Assembly: GCF_003970385.1 (NCBI RefSeq)
Contig: NZ_RXZH01000010.1
Span: 1-64,000 of the forward strand
Reading direction: 5' to 3'
Source: Vibrio aquaticus
GTDB lineage: Bacteria; Pseudomonadota; Gammaproteobacteria; Enterobacterales; Vibrionaceae
Length of the DNA: 64,000 bases
In this document: positions 40,342 through 50,145 of the stretch, one piece after another
Layout of the letters: the number at the start of each line of letters is the position of its first letter
Position numbering within the stretch: position 1 is the stretch's first letter
Notes under the pieces: model-generated
Seen by the model: the letters and a program-made list of their open reading frames with translations, nothing else
What the model was told of the DNA's origin: nothing
Database searches by the model: none
Program-made: the position numbers and the translations under genes

Positions 40342-41730
40342 ATGTCGCAGCCAGTCGCCTCAAGCCAACAAATTGTTTGGGATCAAGCCGTTCTTGATAA
40401 GTACAACTACTCAGGTCCTCGCTATACCTCATACCCAACCGCGTTAGAGTTTCATGAAGCCTTTACGGTTTCTGACTATGACATGGCTTGTACTCAGTAC
40501 CCAGAGCGACCGCTTTCTCTCTACATTCATATCCCTTTCTGCCACAAGCTTTGTTACTACTGTGGCTGTAATAAAGTGATCACTCGTCATGCTCATAAAG
40601 CCGATGAGTATTTGGATGTGTTAGAGCTAGAAATTCGTACTCGCGCGGCGTTGCTACAAGGTCGTAAAGTGACTCAGCTTCACTTTGGTGGTGGTACTCC
40701 CACTTTCCTAACCAAAGCACAAATTAGCCGTGTGATGGCCATTCTTCGCGGTGAGTTCTACTTTGAAGGTGATGCTGAAATCAGTATCGAAGTCGACCCG
40801 CGTGAAATTGAACTCGACATGCTGGATCACCTGCGTGGTGAAGGCTTTAACCGTCTAAGTATTGGTGTTCAAGACTTCAATAAAGAAGTGCAGGTGTTGG
40901 TGAATCGTGAGCAGGATGAAGAGTTTATCTTCGCGATGGTTGAGCGAGCGAAGCAGCTTGGCTTCCGTTCAACCAACCTGGATTTGATTTACGGTCTACC
41001 TAAGCAGACTAAAGACTCTTTTGCAGAGACATTAAAGCAAGTGCTTGAGATGCAACCTGGTCGGTTGTCCGTGTTTAACTATGCGCACATGCCTCAGCTT
41101 TTCGCTGCGCAGCGTAAGATTAAAGATGAAGACCTACCAGCTGCAGAAGAGAAGTTGGCGATTCTGCAAGACACCATCAGCACGTTGACGGGTGCAGGTT
41201 ACCAATTTATCGGTATGGACCACTTTGCACTGCCTGATGATGAGTTGGCTGTGGCGCAACGTGAAGGCATTCTTCACCGTAACTTCCAAGGCTACACCAC
41301 ACAAGGTGAAGCCGATTTAGTGGGTTTTGGTGTCTCAGCGATCTCTATGATGGGTGATGCCTACGCGCAGAACCAGAAAGAGCTGAAAAAGTACTACGCA
41401 CAGGTGAATGACCAGCGCCATGCTTTATGGAAAGGTGTCGCTCTTGATAGTGATGACTTACTGCGTCGCGAAGTGATCAAGCAGCTAATCTGTAACTTTA
41501 AGCTCGATAAAACGATGATTGAGTCTGAGTTTAACGTCACGTTCAATGATTACTTTAAAGAAGACTTGGGCTTACTACAGACATTCATTAATGATGAGTT
41601 GGTTGAAGTCGATGACAAAGAGATCCGCGTGACACTACGTGGTCGCTTACTGATTCGTAACATCTGTATGTGTTTCGATAAGTATTTAAGAGCTAAGGCT
41701 AGGCAGCAGCAGTTCTCTCGCGTAATCTAA
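40342..41730 (+). CDS. hemN: Oxygen-independent coproporphyrinogen III oxidase HemN
   Basis: 462 residues; a radical-SAM enzyme decarboxylating coproporphyrinogen in anaerobic haem synthesis. The cluster motif CHKLCYYCGCNK is present, with GGGTPTFL and IEVDPREI. The N-terminal YSGPRYTSYPTALEFH is typical of true HemN. The open frame begins at 40267, but ATG 40342 gives the E. coli-like length. Pairs functionally with HemB in this window. Confidence 0.96.
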   Translation: MSQPVASSQQIVWDQAVLDKYNYSGPRYTSYPTALEFHEAFTVSDYDMACTQYPERPLSLYIHIPFCHKLCYYCGCNKVITRHAHKADEYLDVLELEIRTRAALLQGRKVTQLHFGGGTPTFLTKAQISRVMAILRGEFYFEGDAEISIEVDPREIELDMLDHLRGEGFNRLSIGVQDFNKEVQVLVNREQDEEFIFAMVERAKQLGFRSTNLDLIYGLPKQTKDSFAETLKQVLEMQPGRLSVFNYAHMPQLFAAQRKIKDEDLPAAEEKLAILQDTISTLTGAGYQFIGMDHFALPDDELAVAQREGILHRNFQGYTTQGEADLVGFGVSAISMMGDAYAQNQKELKKYYAQVNDQRHALWKGVALDSDDLLRREVIKQLICNFKLDKTMIESEFNVTFNDYFKEDLGLLQTFINDELVEVDDKEIRVTLRGRLLIRNICMCFDKYLRAKARQQQFSRVI

Positions 41731-41731
41731 A

Positions 41732-41854
41732 TTTTCTTCGTATTTGAAGCCACAGCGTTGTTGTCTTCACCACCTTATCCCAATCACATAGCGAACTATG
41801 CTCATGGGAATAAGGTTGTTTGACGCCTAGCTGTGACTCCAACTACTTTGAAAA
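41732..41854. repeat. ERIC-like long imperfect palindrome
   Basis: A 123-base element after hemN whose two halves are imperfect reverse complements along their whole length: outer arms TTTTCTTCGTATTTGAAGCCACAGC / GCTGTGACTCCAACTACTTTGAAAA (41732-41756 and 41830-41854) and an inner core CCTTAT(C)CC...CATAG / CTATG...GGGAATAAGG (41773-41815). Size, architecture and the TTGAAG / CTGTGACTCCAA ends resemble the ERIC/IRU dispersed repeats of enterics and vibrios. Short outer arms are written here in pieces under 26 bases. Confidence 0.65.
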
Positions 41855-41867
41855 TTACAACTGTTTG

Positions 41868-41910
41868 AAGCCACCGTGTTTCTTTATATCTGAAGAAGCG
41901 GTGGCTTTGT
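41868..41910. terminator. Possible terminator hairpin between hemN and ilvY
   Basis: AAGCCACCG (41868-41876) and CGGTGGCTT (41899-41907) form a perfect 9-bp stem with a long 22-base loop. It lies between the convergent hemN and ilvY genes; the T-run is poor. Confidence 0.5.
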
Positions 41911-41930
41911 TGTATTTGGCTGTTGGAAAG

Positions 41931-42821
41931 TTAAGGTGCGATATAGGTATCGTGCGCCATTTCCCACAAGGCTTTAACTAGCGGGTTATCGAGCTGTGAG
42001 CGTTTGCAACATACGCCCAGTTTAAATGGCTTAATCGACGCCACCTTCAAGCGTTCAATCTTATCTTTAACTGGGCTGTTATTGATCACCACATCGGGCG
42101 CAATCCCCACACCACACCCCAGCGCCACCATACTCACAATCGCTTCGTGACCTGATACCTGAGCGTAGATGTTCGGTTTTATCTTCATTGCCTTAAACCA
42201 AGCGTTCGCTCGCTCTCGGGCGGTACCGGATTCAGGCACGATAAAAGGAATCGCTGACCAATCTGGCTTATCTTTTTGCAGCTCCTGAGCAAAGTTACTG
42301 ACGCCACCTGGCGCGATCACCGAGAGTGGAATTTCACTGATGGTTTCAAATTCAATACGAGCAGGAAGCTGCTCTGGTTGGGCGGAAATCGCAATATCCA
42401 CTTCATCGGCTAACACTTTCTCAATCGCTTGAGCTGGGTCGCCTGTCGAGAGCTTAAATTCGATAAACGGATGCTGAATCCGAAAATCTGACAGCAGCTC
42501 AGGTAAGTGGCTGTAGCTGGCGGTTACTGAGCAAAACAGTCGAATTTCACCTTTGAGCTCTTCGTCATGGCCGCTGAGCTGAGCATTGTAGTTTTGCCAT
42601 TCACCAATAATGTTAAGCGCGACAGGCAGCAGTTTCTTTGCCGCAGGCGTGAGCTCGACACTGCGGTTATCCCTTAAGAACAGAGTTTGATCGATCTCTT
42701 CCTCAAGCTTTTGAATCTGACGACTGAGTGCCGATGGGCTGATGTGCATCGATGCCGCTGTTTTGGAAAAATTTTGGCTCTCACATAAGTGAATGAAGAG
42801 TTGCAGACTTTTTATGTTCAT
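41931..42821 (-). CDS. ilvY: LysR-family activator IlvY
   Basis: A 296-residue LysR regulator (FIHLCESQNFSKTAASMHISPSALSRQIQKLEEEI) divergent from ilvC, the conserved arrangement. IlvY activates ilvC when acetolactate or acetohydroxybutyrate accumulates. The C-terminal effector domain is complete. The 227-base divergent region holds a candidate operator. Confidence 0.94.
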   Translation of the reverse strand: MNIKSLQLFIHLCESQNFSKTAASMHISPSALSRQIQKLEEEIDQTLFLRDNRSVELTPAAKKLLPVALNIIGEWQNYNAQLSGHDEELKGEIRLFCSVTASYSHLPELLSDFRIQHPFIEFKLSTGDPAQAIEKVLADEVDIAISAQPEQLPARIEFETISEIPLSVIAPGGVSNFAQELQKDKPDWSAIPFIVPESGTARERANAWFKAMKIKPNIYAQVSGHEAIVSMVALGCGVGIAPDVVINNSPVKDKIERLKVASIKPFKLGVCCKRSQLDNPLVKALWEMAHDTYIAP

Positions 42822-42922
42822 ATTTCGATCTTGAAAAGAGAATAAAACTGACTTTTTGCCAAGTTACTATATGAATGCCATACGCTTTTAAGGTATAACA
42901 GAATCAATGGATGTATAACTTG

Positions 42923-42937
42923 TTGCAAAAAACGCAA
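42923..42937. promoter_or_regulatory. Candidate IlvY operator
   Basis: TTGCAAAAAACGCAA is an interrupted inverted repeat (TTGC / GCAA) in the divergent ilvY-ilvC region, of LysR-box form. E. coli IlvY operators are also TTGC-rich palindromes. Assigned by position and motif. Confidence 0.5.
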
Positions 42938-43048
42938 TTACTAATTGTGAATATATCACTTTAAGCAACAGGAAGTCTGCATTAGTATCAGGTCATTCGA
43001 TAGTGAAATATCGACCAAATGGAAAAATTTTTTAAGGAGAGCCCGACC

Positions 43049-44533
43049 ATGGCTAACTATTTCAATACCCTAAACCTTCGTGAGCAATTAGACCAATTAG
43101 GTCGTTGTCGTTTTATGGACCGCAGCGAATTCGCAACAGAAGCTGATTACCTAAAAGGCAAGAAGGTGGTAATCGTTGGCTGTGGTGCGCAAGGTCTTAA
43201 CCAAGGTCTAAACATGCGTGACTCTGGCCTAAACGTAGCATACGCACTACGTCAGGCGGCGATTGACGAACAGCGTCAGTCATTCAAGAACGCAAAAGAA
43301 AACGGCTTTGAAGTAGCAAGCTACGAAACGCTAATCCCTGAAGCAGACCTAGTTATCAACCTAACTCCAGACAAACAGCACACGAACGTTGTTGAGACGG
43401 TGATGCCGCTAATGAAAGAAGGCGCTGCATTAGGTTACTCACACGGCTTCAACGTGGTTGAAGAAGGTATGCAAATCCGTAAAGACCTAACGGTTGTCAT
43501 GGTTGCACCTAAGTGTCCAGGTACAGAAGTACGTGAAGAGTACAAGCGTGGCTTCGGTGTACCAACGCTAATCGCTGTTCACCCAGAAAATGACCCTAAA
43601 GGCGAAGGCTGGGATATCGCGAAAGCATGGGCAGCAGGTACAGGTGGCCACCGCGCAGGTTGTCTAGAGTCTTCATTTGTAGCAGAAGTTAAATCTGACC
43701 TAATGGGTGAGCAAACTATCCTATGTGGTATGTTACAAGCGGGCTCTATCGTATCTTACGAGAAGATGATCGCTGACGGCATTGACCCAAGCTATGCGGG
43801 TAAGCTACTTCAGTACGGTTGGGAAACCATCACAGAAGCACTGAAATTTGGTGGCGTAACGCACATGATGGACCGTCTATCTAACCCAGCGAAAATCAAA
43901 GCATTCGAGCTTTCTGAAGAGCTAAAAGAGCTAATGCGTCCGCTTTACAACAAGCACATGGATGACATCATCACTGGTGAATTCTCTCGCACTATGATGG
44001 CTGACTGGGCAAATGATGATGCAAACCTACTAGGCTGGCGTGCAGAAACGGGTGAAACCGCATTCGAAAACTACCCATCAAGCGACGTTGAAATCTCTGA
44101 GCAAGAGTACTTCGACAACGGTATCCTAATGGTTGCAATGGTTCGTGCTGGTGTTGAACTAGCATTCGAAGCAATGACAGCATCAGGCATCATCGATGAG
44201 TCAGCGTACTACGAGTCTCTACACGAGCTACCACTAATTGCAAACACAGTAGCACGTAAGCGTCTATACGAAATGAACGTAGTAATCTCAGACACAGCGG
44301 AATACGGTAACTACCTATTCGCTAACGTAGCAACACCGCTACTACGTGAGAAGTTCATGCCTTCAGTAGGTACAGACGTAATCGGTAAAGGCCTAGGCGA
44401 AACGTCTAACCAAGTTGATAACGCAACGCTAATCGCTGTGAACGACACAATCCGTAACCACCCAGTTGAGTACATCGGTGAAGAGCTACGTGGTTACATG
44501 ACGGATATGAAGAACATCGCGGTAGGCGGCTAA
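43049..44533 (+). CDS. ilvC: Ketol-acid reductoisomerase (class II)
   Basis: 494 residues, the length of the class II enzyme of enterics. It catalyses isomeroreduction in valine/isoleucine synthesis with Mg and NADPH. NADPH motif [32 protein letters not shown]-type block ([19 protein letters not shown]), [24 protein letters not shown] and the duplicated C-terminal knotted domains are present. The open frame starts at 43019; ATG 43049 has AAGGAGAG about 8 bases upstream. Confidence 0.98.
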   Translation: MANYFNTLNLREQLDQLGRCRFMDRSEFATEADYLKGKKVVIVGCGAQGLNQGLNMRDSGLNVAYALRQAAIDEQRQSFKNAKENGFEVASYETLIPEADLVINLTPDKQHTNVVETVMPLMKEGAALGYSHGFNVVEEGMQIRKDLTVVMVAPKCPGTEVREEYKRGFGVPTLIAVHPENDPKGEGWDIAKAWAAGTGGHRAGCLESSFVAEVKSDLMGEQTILCGMLQAGSIVSYEKMIADGIDPSYAGKLLQYGWETITEALKFGGVTHMMDRLSNPAKIKAFELSEELKELMRPLYNKHMDDIITGEFSRTMMADWANDDANLLGWRAETGETAFENYPSSDVEISEQEYFDNGILMVAMVRAGVELAFEAMTASGIIDESAYYESLHELPLIANTVARKRLYEMNVVISDTAEYGNYLFANVATPLLREKFMPSVGTDVIGKGLGETSNQVDNATLIAVNDTIRNHPVEYIGEELRGYMTDMKNIAVGG

Positions 44534-44752
44534 TTACTTGTCTTAAGGTTCCATTTCGGTGTCGAAGGTGCTCATTTACTATCGTAAACTCCGCGCCTTC
44601 TCCTAGAAATGAAACCTTAATTCTTCGAAATTTGTTTACGACAGAACCTAAGCTCTTAGCTTTGAAACTATTTCTGCGTAATTGCCTTAAAGCAAAGCAG
44701 TAAGAACTCCAGATAGACTGGGGTCGATAAATACACATAAACACAACATCGA
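44534..44752. other. Post-ilvC region with a long imperfect hairpin
   Basis: No gene seen. 44543-44620 folds as a long stem: TTAAGGTTCCATTTC (44543-44557) pairs with GAAATGAAACCTTAA (44606-44620) with one mismatch, and inside it GAAGGTGC (44564-44571) with GCGCCTTC (44593-44600). A competing pair, TCGTAAAC (44582-44589) with GTTTACGA (44634-44641), would exclude part of it. It could be a dispersed repeat or an ilvC 3' structure. Confidence 0.5.
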
Positions 44753-44754
44753 AT

Positions 44755-44789
44755 AAAGGGCTTGGTCGCCGTTGACCAAGCCCTTTTTG
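44755..44789 (+). terminator. Terminator downstream of ilvC
   Basis: AAAGGGCTTGGTC-GCCGTT-GACCAAGCCCTTT is a perfect 13-bp stem followed by TT. It lies 222 bases after the ilvC stop. Confidence 0.9.
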
Positions 44790-44913
44790 TTTGTGCTCAG
44801 TAAAATCGGTTAATGTTTAGTCAGAGTATTGTAGGGCGTCCTACAAGTGAGGCACGGTTTGGTGAGTAAATGTGTTTGAATGGCATCAGTGATAACAACA
44901 AGGCTTATATGTG

Positions 44914-45453
44914 ATGAACAAATATTTGGTTGGTGTAGTGATCGGGCTTACTTCTGCTTCGTGTTTTGCGATGGGGCGGCCACTGCCTGAGTTGGATCGA
45001 AGCCAATACGACACTGAGCAGTGGCAGTATGTTGAAGGTGTTGGTGCCACGGTTGCTTCAGAAACCATTAATGCAGATGAGCAAAACTATGGCCATTTGA
45101 TGCTTCGATTTGATGGTGACTTTACATTGTACTTTGTCGACCGCAGTCATCGTTGTAATGGGGAAGATGATGTTGGCCCAGACAATCAAACGTTGCCTAA
45201 CCGTCATGTCGCCGTTGATGGACAAGCAATAGAAATGAAAGGCATCTGCCACCAAGGATTCACGCAGTATTCTCCGGCTAACGTCGCAGGTAAGAATTTC
45301 TTAAATGGGCACTTTATTGGTAACAAAGAGGTGAAGGTCGGTGGGTTGATAAGTGCTGTCGATGGGGTTGTGACCGATGAGTATGCTTATTCTGTTTCTG
45401 CAATGGGGTTCAAGAACGTATCGCTTAAGGTACTTAAAGCCAAGCATCAATAA
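44914..45453 (+). CDS. Predicted secreted protein, unknown function
   Basis: 179 residues from ATG 44914 (AAGG upstream; GTG 44911 in frame also possible). Signal peptide NKYLVGVVIGLTSASCFA, then a mature domain of mixed strands with two Cys (SHRCNGED and GICHQGF) that may form a disulfide in the periplasm. I do not recognise the family. It stands alone between the ilvC terminator and ubiK. Confidence 0.75.
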   Translation: MNKYLVGVVIGLTSASCFAMGRPLPELDRSQYDTEQWQYVEGVGATVASETINADEQNYGHLMLRFDGDFTLYFVDRSHRCNGEDDVGPDNQTLPNRHVAVDGQAIEMKGICHQGFTQYSPANVAGKNFLNGHFIGNKEVKVGGLISAVDGVVTDEYAYSVSAMGFKNVSLKVLKAKHQ

Positions 45454-45474
45454 AAATAAAAGCAGTGACAAAAA

Positions 45475-45494
45475 ACGCTTCCAACCGGAAGCGT
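45475..45494 (-). terminator. Terminator of ubiK (and possibly of the secreted-protein gene)
   Basis: ACGCTTCC-AACC-GGAAGCGT is a perfect 8-bp stem. On the - strand it is followed by TTTTT, on the + strand by only GTTTCT, so it mainly serves ubiK. Confidence 0.85.
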
Positions 45495-45498
45495 GTTT

Positions 45499-45750
45499 CT
45501 ATTTGTCTGCTAGCTTCTCTTCAAGATCTGCCAGTTTCTTTTCCATCTCAGTTAGCTTTTGACGAGTACGAAGCAGTACTTGTGTTTGTACATCGAACTC
45601 TTCACGGCTAACCACGTCTAGCTTGTTCAGTTGGCCTTGAATAACTTGGCGAACTTTTTGGTCTACGTCTGAGCCAAGCTCTTTTACGGGTGCAGGCATA
45701 GAATCATGAATTTGTTTAGCGATTTGTTCTAGTTTCTTTGGGTCAAACAT
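45499..45750 (-). CDS. ubiK: Ubiquinone biosynthesis accessory factor UbiK
   Basis: 83 residues from [21 protein letters not shown], matching UbiK/YqiC, including the [19 protein letters not shown] block and a C-terminal coiled coil ([16 protein letters not shown]). UbiK binds UbiJ and helps assemble the soluble ubiquinone complex. The frame is open 7 codons further upstream; the chosen ATG fits family length. ubiE, ubiJ and ubiB are 20 kb away in this window. Confidence 0.92.
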   Translation of the reverse strand: MFDPKKLEQIAKQIHDSMPAPVKELGSDVDQKVRQVIQGQLNKLDVVSREEFDVQTQVLLRTRQKLTEMEKKLADLEEKLADK

Positions 45751-45846
45751 GGTGACGAAAACTCCTTTCAATTTGTTCTCATTCTATGTAATTGATACGG
45801 GAAAGTCGCTACCTCGATAGCAAAAATTCTACAGAATGCGCGCAAT

Positions 45847-45873
45847 AAAAAAGGCCACCGAAGTGACCTTTTT
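45847..45873 (-). terminator. Terminator of the vexAB operon
   Basis: AAAGGTCAC-TTCG-GTGGCCTTT on the - strand pairs over 9 bases with one G-T pair, then TTTATTG. It lies 14-40 bases after the vexB stop. Confidence 0.85.
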
Positions 45874-45886
45874 CATTCAATGCAGA

Positions 45887-48800
45887 TTATTTGTTTTCTG
45901 CAAGCTCGCGATGTGCTGCTTTCGCTTCATCAACGCGCGCCAGCTTCTCCAAGTCTTTGTCTTCAACAAACACTGGTAGAGGCTTGTGTTTCTCAGCTAG
46001 GTAGCTGTAGATAACTGGCAGTACGAATAGGGTAAAGATAGTACCAATCGCAAGACCCGCAACAATTACGATACCGATACTAAAGCGCTGAGCCGCACCT
46101 GCACCTGTCGCATACATTAACGGGATAAGACCCGCAATCATCGCTGCTGTTGTCATTAGGATAGGACGTAGACGTACTTTCGCCGCCTCCATTACCGCTT
46201 CCATTCTGCTCAGTTTATTGTGTAGCTGCTCTTCTTTGGCCACTTCACAGATCAAGATACCGTGTTTGGTGATCAGACCAACCAGGGTAATCAGACCTAC
46301 CTGAGAGTAGATGTTCATGGTTGCTGCGCCCCAAGCAAGAGCAATCAAAGCGCCACATACCGCTAGAGGAACCGAAACCATGATAACGATTGGATCTTTT
46401 AGTGATTCGAACTGAATCGCTAGAACCAAGAAGATGATTGCCAACGCTAAACCAAATGTTGCGTACAGTGCGCTACCTTCAGTTACGTATTGACGTGCTT
46501 CACCCATGTAATCGTGGTTGTAGCCGCTAGGCAGTTTCTCTGCCGCAACACCTTCAAACCAAGTGATCGCATCACCCATAGCAGTGCCAGGAGCTGGTAC
46601 GGCACCAACCGTTGCTGAGTTTAGCTGGTTGAAGTGAGGAAGAGAGCGAGGCTCTGCCACAACATCAATCGTGATCAAGCTACCTAGAGGTACTGCTTCA
46701 CCGTTTGCACTGCGAACGTAGTAGTTATTCATCGACTCTGGATTTAGACGCCACTTACGCTCAACTTGAGGGATTACCTCATAAGAACGGCCATTTAGGT
46801 CGATACGGTTTACGTAACCGTCCGCCATCATGGTACTTAGCGTGATACCAATGTCTTGCATCGTCACGCCGTAAGCGCCAGCTTTGTCCTTGTCGATGTT
46901 GATTTTCATCGTTGCCGAGTCGTAGTTCAGATCCAAGTCTGAGTAAACAAACATCGGGCTAGACTTCACTTCTGTTAGCACGTCGGTTGCGATTGAGAAT
47001 AGGCTCTCAAAGGCATTTGGTGTTGTGATAACGAACTGAATAGGTAGACCTGAACCCGCACCAGGAAGTTCTGGCATCTGGAATGCCGTTACTGCCATAC
47101 CTGGAACGTTTGATACTAAACCACCTACACGGTTTGCCACTTCAGACTGGCTAGCTTCACGCTCACTCCAAGGCACCATAGAAGCGATACCAAAGGCTTG
47201 GTTCGAGTTAGGCACACCTGTAAACACCTGAGCAAACGCAACTTCTGGCTGATCAGACAGAATCTGGTTTACGTCATTCATGGTGTTTTGCATAAAGTCT
47301 AAGTTGGCATTCGATGGGGCAGTACCCATCAGCATCACTACGCCTTTATCTTCCGATGGAGCAAGTTCACTTGGAATGAACTTAAACAGCATTGGCAAGC
47401 TACCAAATACGATAACCGCGAATGCAAGAACCACAGGGCGGTGCTGCATAACGGCTTTTAGCATGCCTTCGTAGCGGTTCGTCATACCATCAAGAATATG
47501 ATGCACTTTCTGTTCGAATTTGCTTGGCTCTTCATTCGCCTTAAGCATTTTTGAACACATCATTGGTGATAGCGTTAGCGCCACGATACCGGATACAAAT
47601 ACCGAACCGGCCAGGGTTAAAGCAAACTCTTTAAATAGCGAGCCGGTAATACCACCCATTAAGGCGATCGGCGCATACACAGCACCTAGCGTTAATGTCA
47701 TCGCGATAACCGGTACCGCAATTTCACGCGTACCAATGATGGCAGCACGGAATGGTGATTCACCCAGCTTGATGTGACGGTCAACGTTTTCAAGAACAAC
47801 GATCGCGTCATCTACTACTAGACCGATAGCCAGTACCATCGCCAGAAGCGTCATCAGGTTCCAAGAGAAGCCCATTGCTTGCATCACCATCGCTACACCA
47901 ATCAAAGAGAGTGGGATAGTAACGATCGGAATGATTACCGCACGGAACGAGCCTAAGAACAGAGTGATCACGATAAGTACGATAAGTGCCGCTTCGATGA
48001 TCGTTTTAACAACTTCATTGATGGATTCGTTGATCGCAATCGTTGAGTCGTACATTACGTTCATCTTGATGTTGCTTGGCAGGTTGCGCTCAAGTTGAGG
48101 CAATAGCTCAAGTACATCAGCTGCGATGTTAATCGGGTTTGCACTTGGCGCTGCATTGATTGCAGCTACAACCGCTTCTTGGCCATTCGCACTTGCACGG
48201 TAAACATCGTGACTCTTCTCTAGCGTTACTTTCGCAATGTCGCTTAAGCGAGTTACGTCGCCGTCGTCAGTGCTCACCACTAGGTTAGACAATTCATCAA
48301 CGTTTGACACCTGAGTATCAGCGCTACCGTTGTACAGTACGAACTCACCCACCGCCTGACCTGTTGCTGACTGGTAGTTGTTGGCGTTCAGAACACCCAT
48401 AACGTCAGTTGCAGTTAGGTTTAGCGCCGCCATTTTGGCTGGATCTAGCCAAATACGTAGGGCGTATTTCATACCACCGTATAGGTCAACCTTAGACACA
48501 CCATTTACAGTGAATAGCTGCGGGTTGATTACACGCTCAAGGTAGTCAGTGATTTGGCTTGAAGAAAGCTCGTCACTGGTAAAGCCGATGTAGAGTACCG
48601 CCGTCGTAGAACCTGTCGACATGGTTACTGTTGGGTCTTCCGCCTCTTTAGGAAGCTGAGAACGAACAGAGTTGGTCTTGGCCAATATGTCTGAAAGTGC
48701 TGCGTTCGGGTCAGTGTTCAGCTTCATGTTCACGGTAATTGTAGAGCTACCGAGAACCGAAGATGAAGTCATATAGTCGATATTATCGGCCTGTGCGACC

Positions 48801-49009
48801 GCTTGTTCCAAAGGCTGAGTAATGAAGCCTTGGATAAGGTCGGCACTGGCACCGTAGTAACTGGTTGAAACCGTTACTACTGTATTCGTCATTTCAGGGT
48901 ATTCACGGACCTGCATTTTGAACACTGCTTGTAAGCCAAGCAGGGCAATCAAAAAGCTGATCGATACCGCTAAAACTGGACGTTTAATAAAAACATCAGT
49001 AAAGCGCAT
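45887..49009 (-). CDS. vexB: RND multidrug efflux pump inner-membrane transporter VexB-type
   Basis: 1040 residues with 12 membrane helices and two large periplasmic loops (RND/HAE1 family). The proton-relay DD pair is in GLVVDDAIVVLENVDRH. It follows a membrane fusion protein gene by 11 bases and a TetR gene, the layout of V. cholerae vexRAB between ilvC and rep, so the name is given by synteny and family. No outer-membrane channel gene is adjacent, so it probably uses a TolC elsewhere. Exports bile acids, detergents or antibiotics. Confidence 0.93.
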   Translation of the reverse strand: MRFTDVFIKRPVLAVSISFLIALLGLQAVFKMQVREYPEMTNTVVTVSTSYYGASADLIQGFITQPLEQAVAQADNIDYMTSSSVLGSSTITVNMKLNTDPNAALSDILAKTNSVRSQLPKEAEDPTVTMSTGSTTAVLYIGFTSDELSSSQITDYLERVINPQLFTVNGVSKVDLYGGMKYALRIWLDPAKMAALNLTATDVMGVLNANNYQSATGQAVGEFVLYNGSADTQVSNVDELSNLVVSTDDGDVTRLSDIAKVTLEKSHDVYRASANGQEAVVAAINAAPSANPINIAADVLELLPQLERNLPSNIKMNVMYDSTIAINESINEVVKTIIEAALIVLIVITLFLGSFRAVIIPIVTIPLSLIGVAMVMQAMGFSWNLMTLLAMVLAIGLVVDDAIVVLENVDRHIKLGESPFRAAIIGTREIAVPVIAMTLTLGAVYAPIALMGGITGSLFKEFALTLAGSVFVSGIVALTLSPMMCSKMLKANEEPSKFEQKVHHILDGMTNRYEGMLKAVMQHRPVVLAFAVIVFGSLPMLFKFIPSELAPSEDKGVVMLMGTAPSNANLDFMQNTMNDVNQILSDQPEVAFAQVFTGVPNSNQAFGIASMVPWSEREASQSEVANRVGGLVSNVPGMAVTAFQMPELPGAGSGLPIQFVITTPNAFESLFSIATDVLTEVKSSPMFVYSDLDLNYDSATMKINIDKDKAGAYGVTMQDIGITLSTMMADGYVNRIDLNGRSYEVIPQVERKWRLNPESMNNYYVRSANGEAVPLGSLITIDVVAEPRSLPHFNQLNSATVGAVPAPGTAMGDAITWFEGVAAEKLPSGYNHDYMGEARQYVTEGSALYATFGLALAIIFLVLAIQFESLKDPIVIMVSVPLAVCGALIALAWGAATMNIYSQVGLITLVGLITKHGILICEVAKEEQLHNKLSRMEAVMEAAKVRLRPILMTTAAMIAGLIPLMYATGAGAAQRFSIGIVIVAGLAIGTIFTLFVLPVIYSYLAEKHKPLPVFVEDKDLEKLARVDEAKAAHRELAENK

Positions 49010-49020
49010 GAAGCCTCCAA

Positions 49021-50127
49021 TTACAGCATTGGTGTTTCAGCTGGTGGAGTAGTCGCATCGCTTTCTACTACACGAACCTTCGCGTGGTTACTTAGACGAA
49101 CTTGACCAGAAGTCACGATAACGTCACCTGGTTTAACGCCTTCTAGAATGTGCGCGATATCTTGAGTGCGCTCACCTACTTTAACCACTTGCTGTGTTAC
49201 ACGCTTCTCGCCATCTTCCTCTGTCACAACGTACACGTTGTCACCGTATAGCGTGAAAGTGATCGCCGTTTGCGGTAGCGTTACTTGGTTATCTAGTTTA
49301 GGTAGGATGATGTTTGCACGCGCGAACATACCACTACGCAGTTTGCCATCGCTGTTCGGAATATCCGCTTGAACTTGAATCAGACCACTTTGAACGTTAA
49401 CCGCTGGTTCAATCGCTGAGATAGACCCTTTGAACGCGATCTCTGGGTAAGAATCAACGAAGATATCCACTTCTTGCTCAATGTTGATGCGAGAGATGTC
49501 TGTCTGAGGCACGGTGAAACGCAGACGCATCACGCTAGTATCTTCTAGACGAACGATATCAGTACCTGCTTGAAGGTATTGACCTAGATAAACATTACGA
49601 ATACCGACAACACCAGCAAATGGTGCTTTGATTTCACGACGGTCAATCGCTGCTTTTAGGCTTTCAATATCCGCTTGAAGAGAGAAGTAGTTAGCTTCTG
49701 CTTCATCGTAAGCTTCTTTAGAGATAGAGCCTTTTTTGTATAGACCTTGGTAACGCTTGTACTTCGCTTGCGCTGCAGGAAGTTTCGCTTGAGCGCTCTT
49801 TAGGTTTGCTTTTTCTACTTCAGAATCAAGCAATACTAAAGGCTGGCCTTCTTCAACCTGAGTACCAGAGTTAAAAGCAATCTTATCGATCACGCCGCTG
49901 GTTTCGTTTGCAACCGTAACACCTTGGTTTGGTTCAATAAAACCAATCGCTTCGATAACAGGAACCCAATCAACCGCTTGAACTTCTGTGACAGTCACAG
50001 GAAACTCAGGTTCAGGTCGATTCGCCATGTACTCTGCGATCTTCTGTTGTTTGAATAAATTGAAACCTATCACACTGCCAAACAGCAGTATTGCGATAAG
50101 CAACATAAAGAAAGTCCACTTTTTCAT
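49021..50127 (-). CDS. vexA: RND efflux membrane fusion protein VexA-type
   Basis: 368 residues. An N-terminal membrane anchor (WTFFMLLIAILLFGSVIGFNLF, no lipobox Cys), a barrel-sandwich hybrid around a helical hairpin (LKSAQAKLPAAQAKYKRYQGLYKKGSISKEAYDEAE), then beta-barrel domains. It bridges the RND pump and the outer-membrane channel. Eighteen bases separate it from vexR and 11 from vexB, so one operon. Confidence 0.92.
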   Translation of the reverse strand: MKKWTFFMLLIAILLFGSVIGFNLFKQQKIAEYMANRPEPEFPVTVTEVQAVDWVPVIEAIGFIEPNQGVTVANETSGVIDKIAFNSGTQVEEGQPLVLLDSEVEKANLKSAQAKLPAAQAKYKRYQGLYKKGSISKEAYDEAEANYFSLQADIESLKAAIDRREIKAPFAGVVGIRNVYLGQYLQAGTDIVRLEDTSVMRLRFTVPQTDISRINIEQEVDIFVDSYPEIAFKGSISAIEPAVNVQSGLIQVQADIPNSDGKLRSGMFARANIILPKLDNQVTLPQTAITFTLYGDNVYVVTEEDGEKRVTQQVVKVGERTQDIAHILEGVKPGDVIVTSGQVRLSNHAKVRVVESDATTPPAETPML

Positions 50128-50145
50128 TCTAGTTAGAACTCCAAG

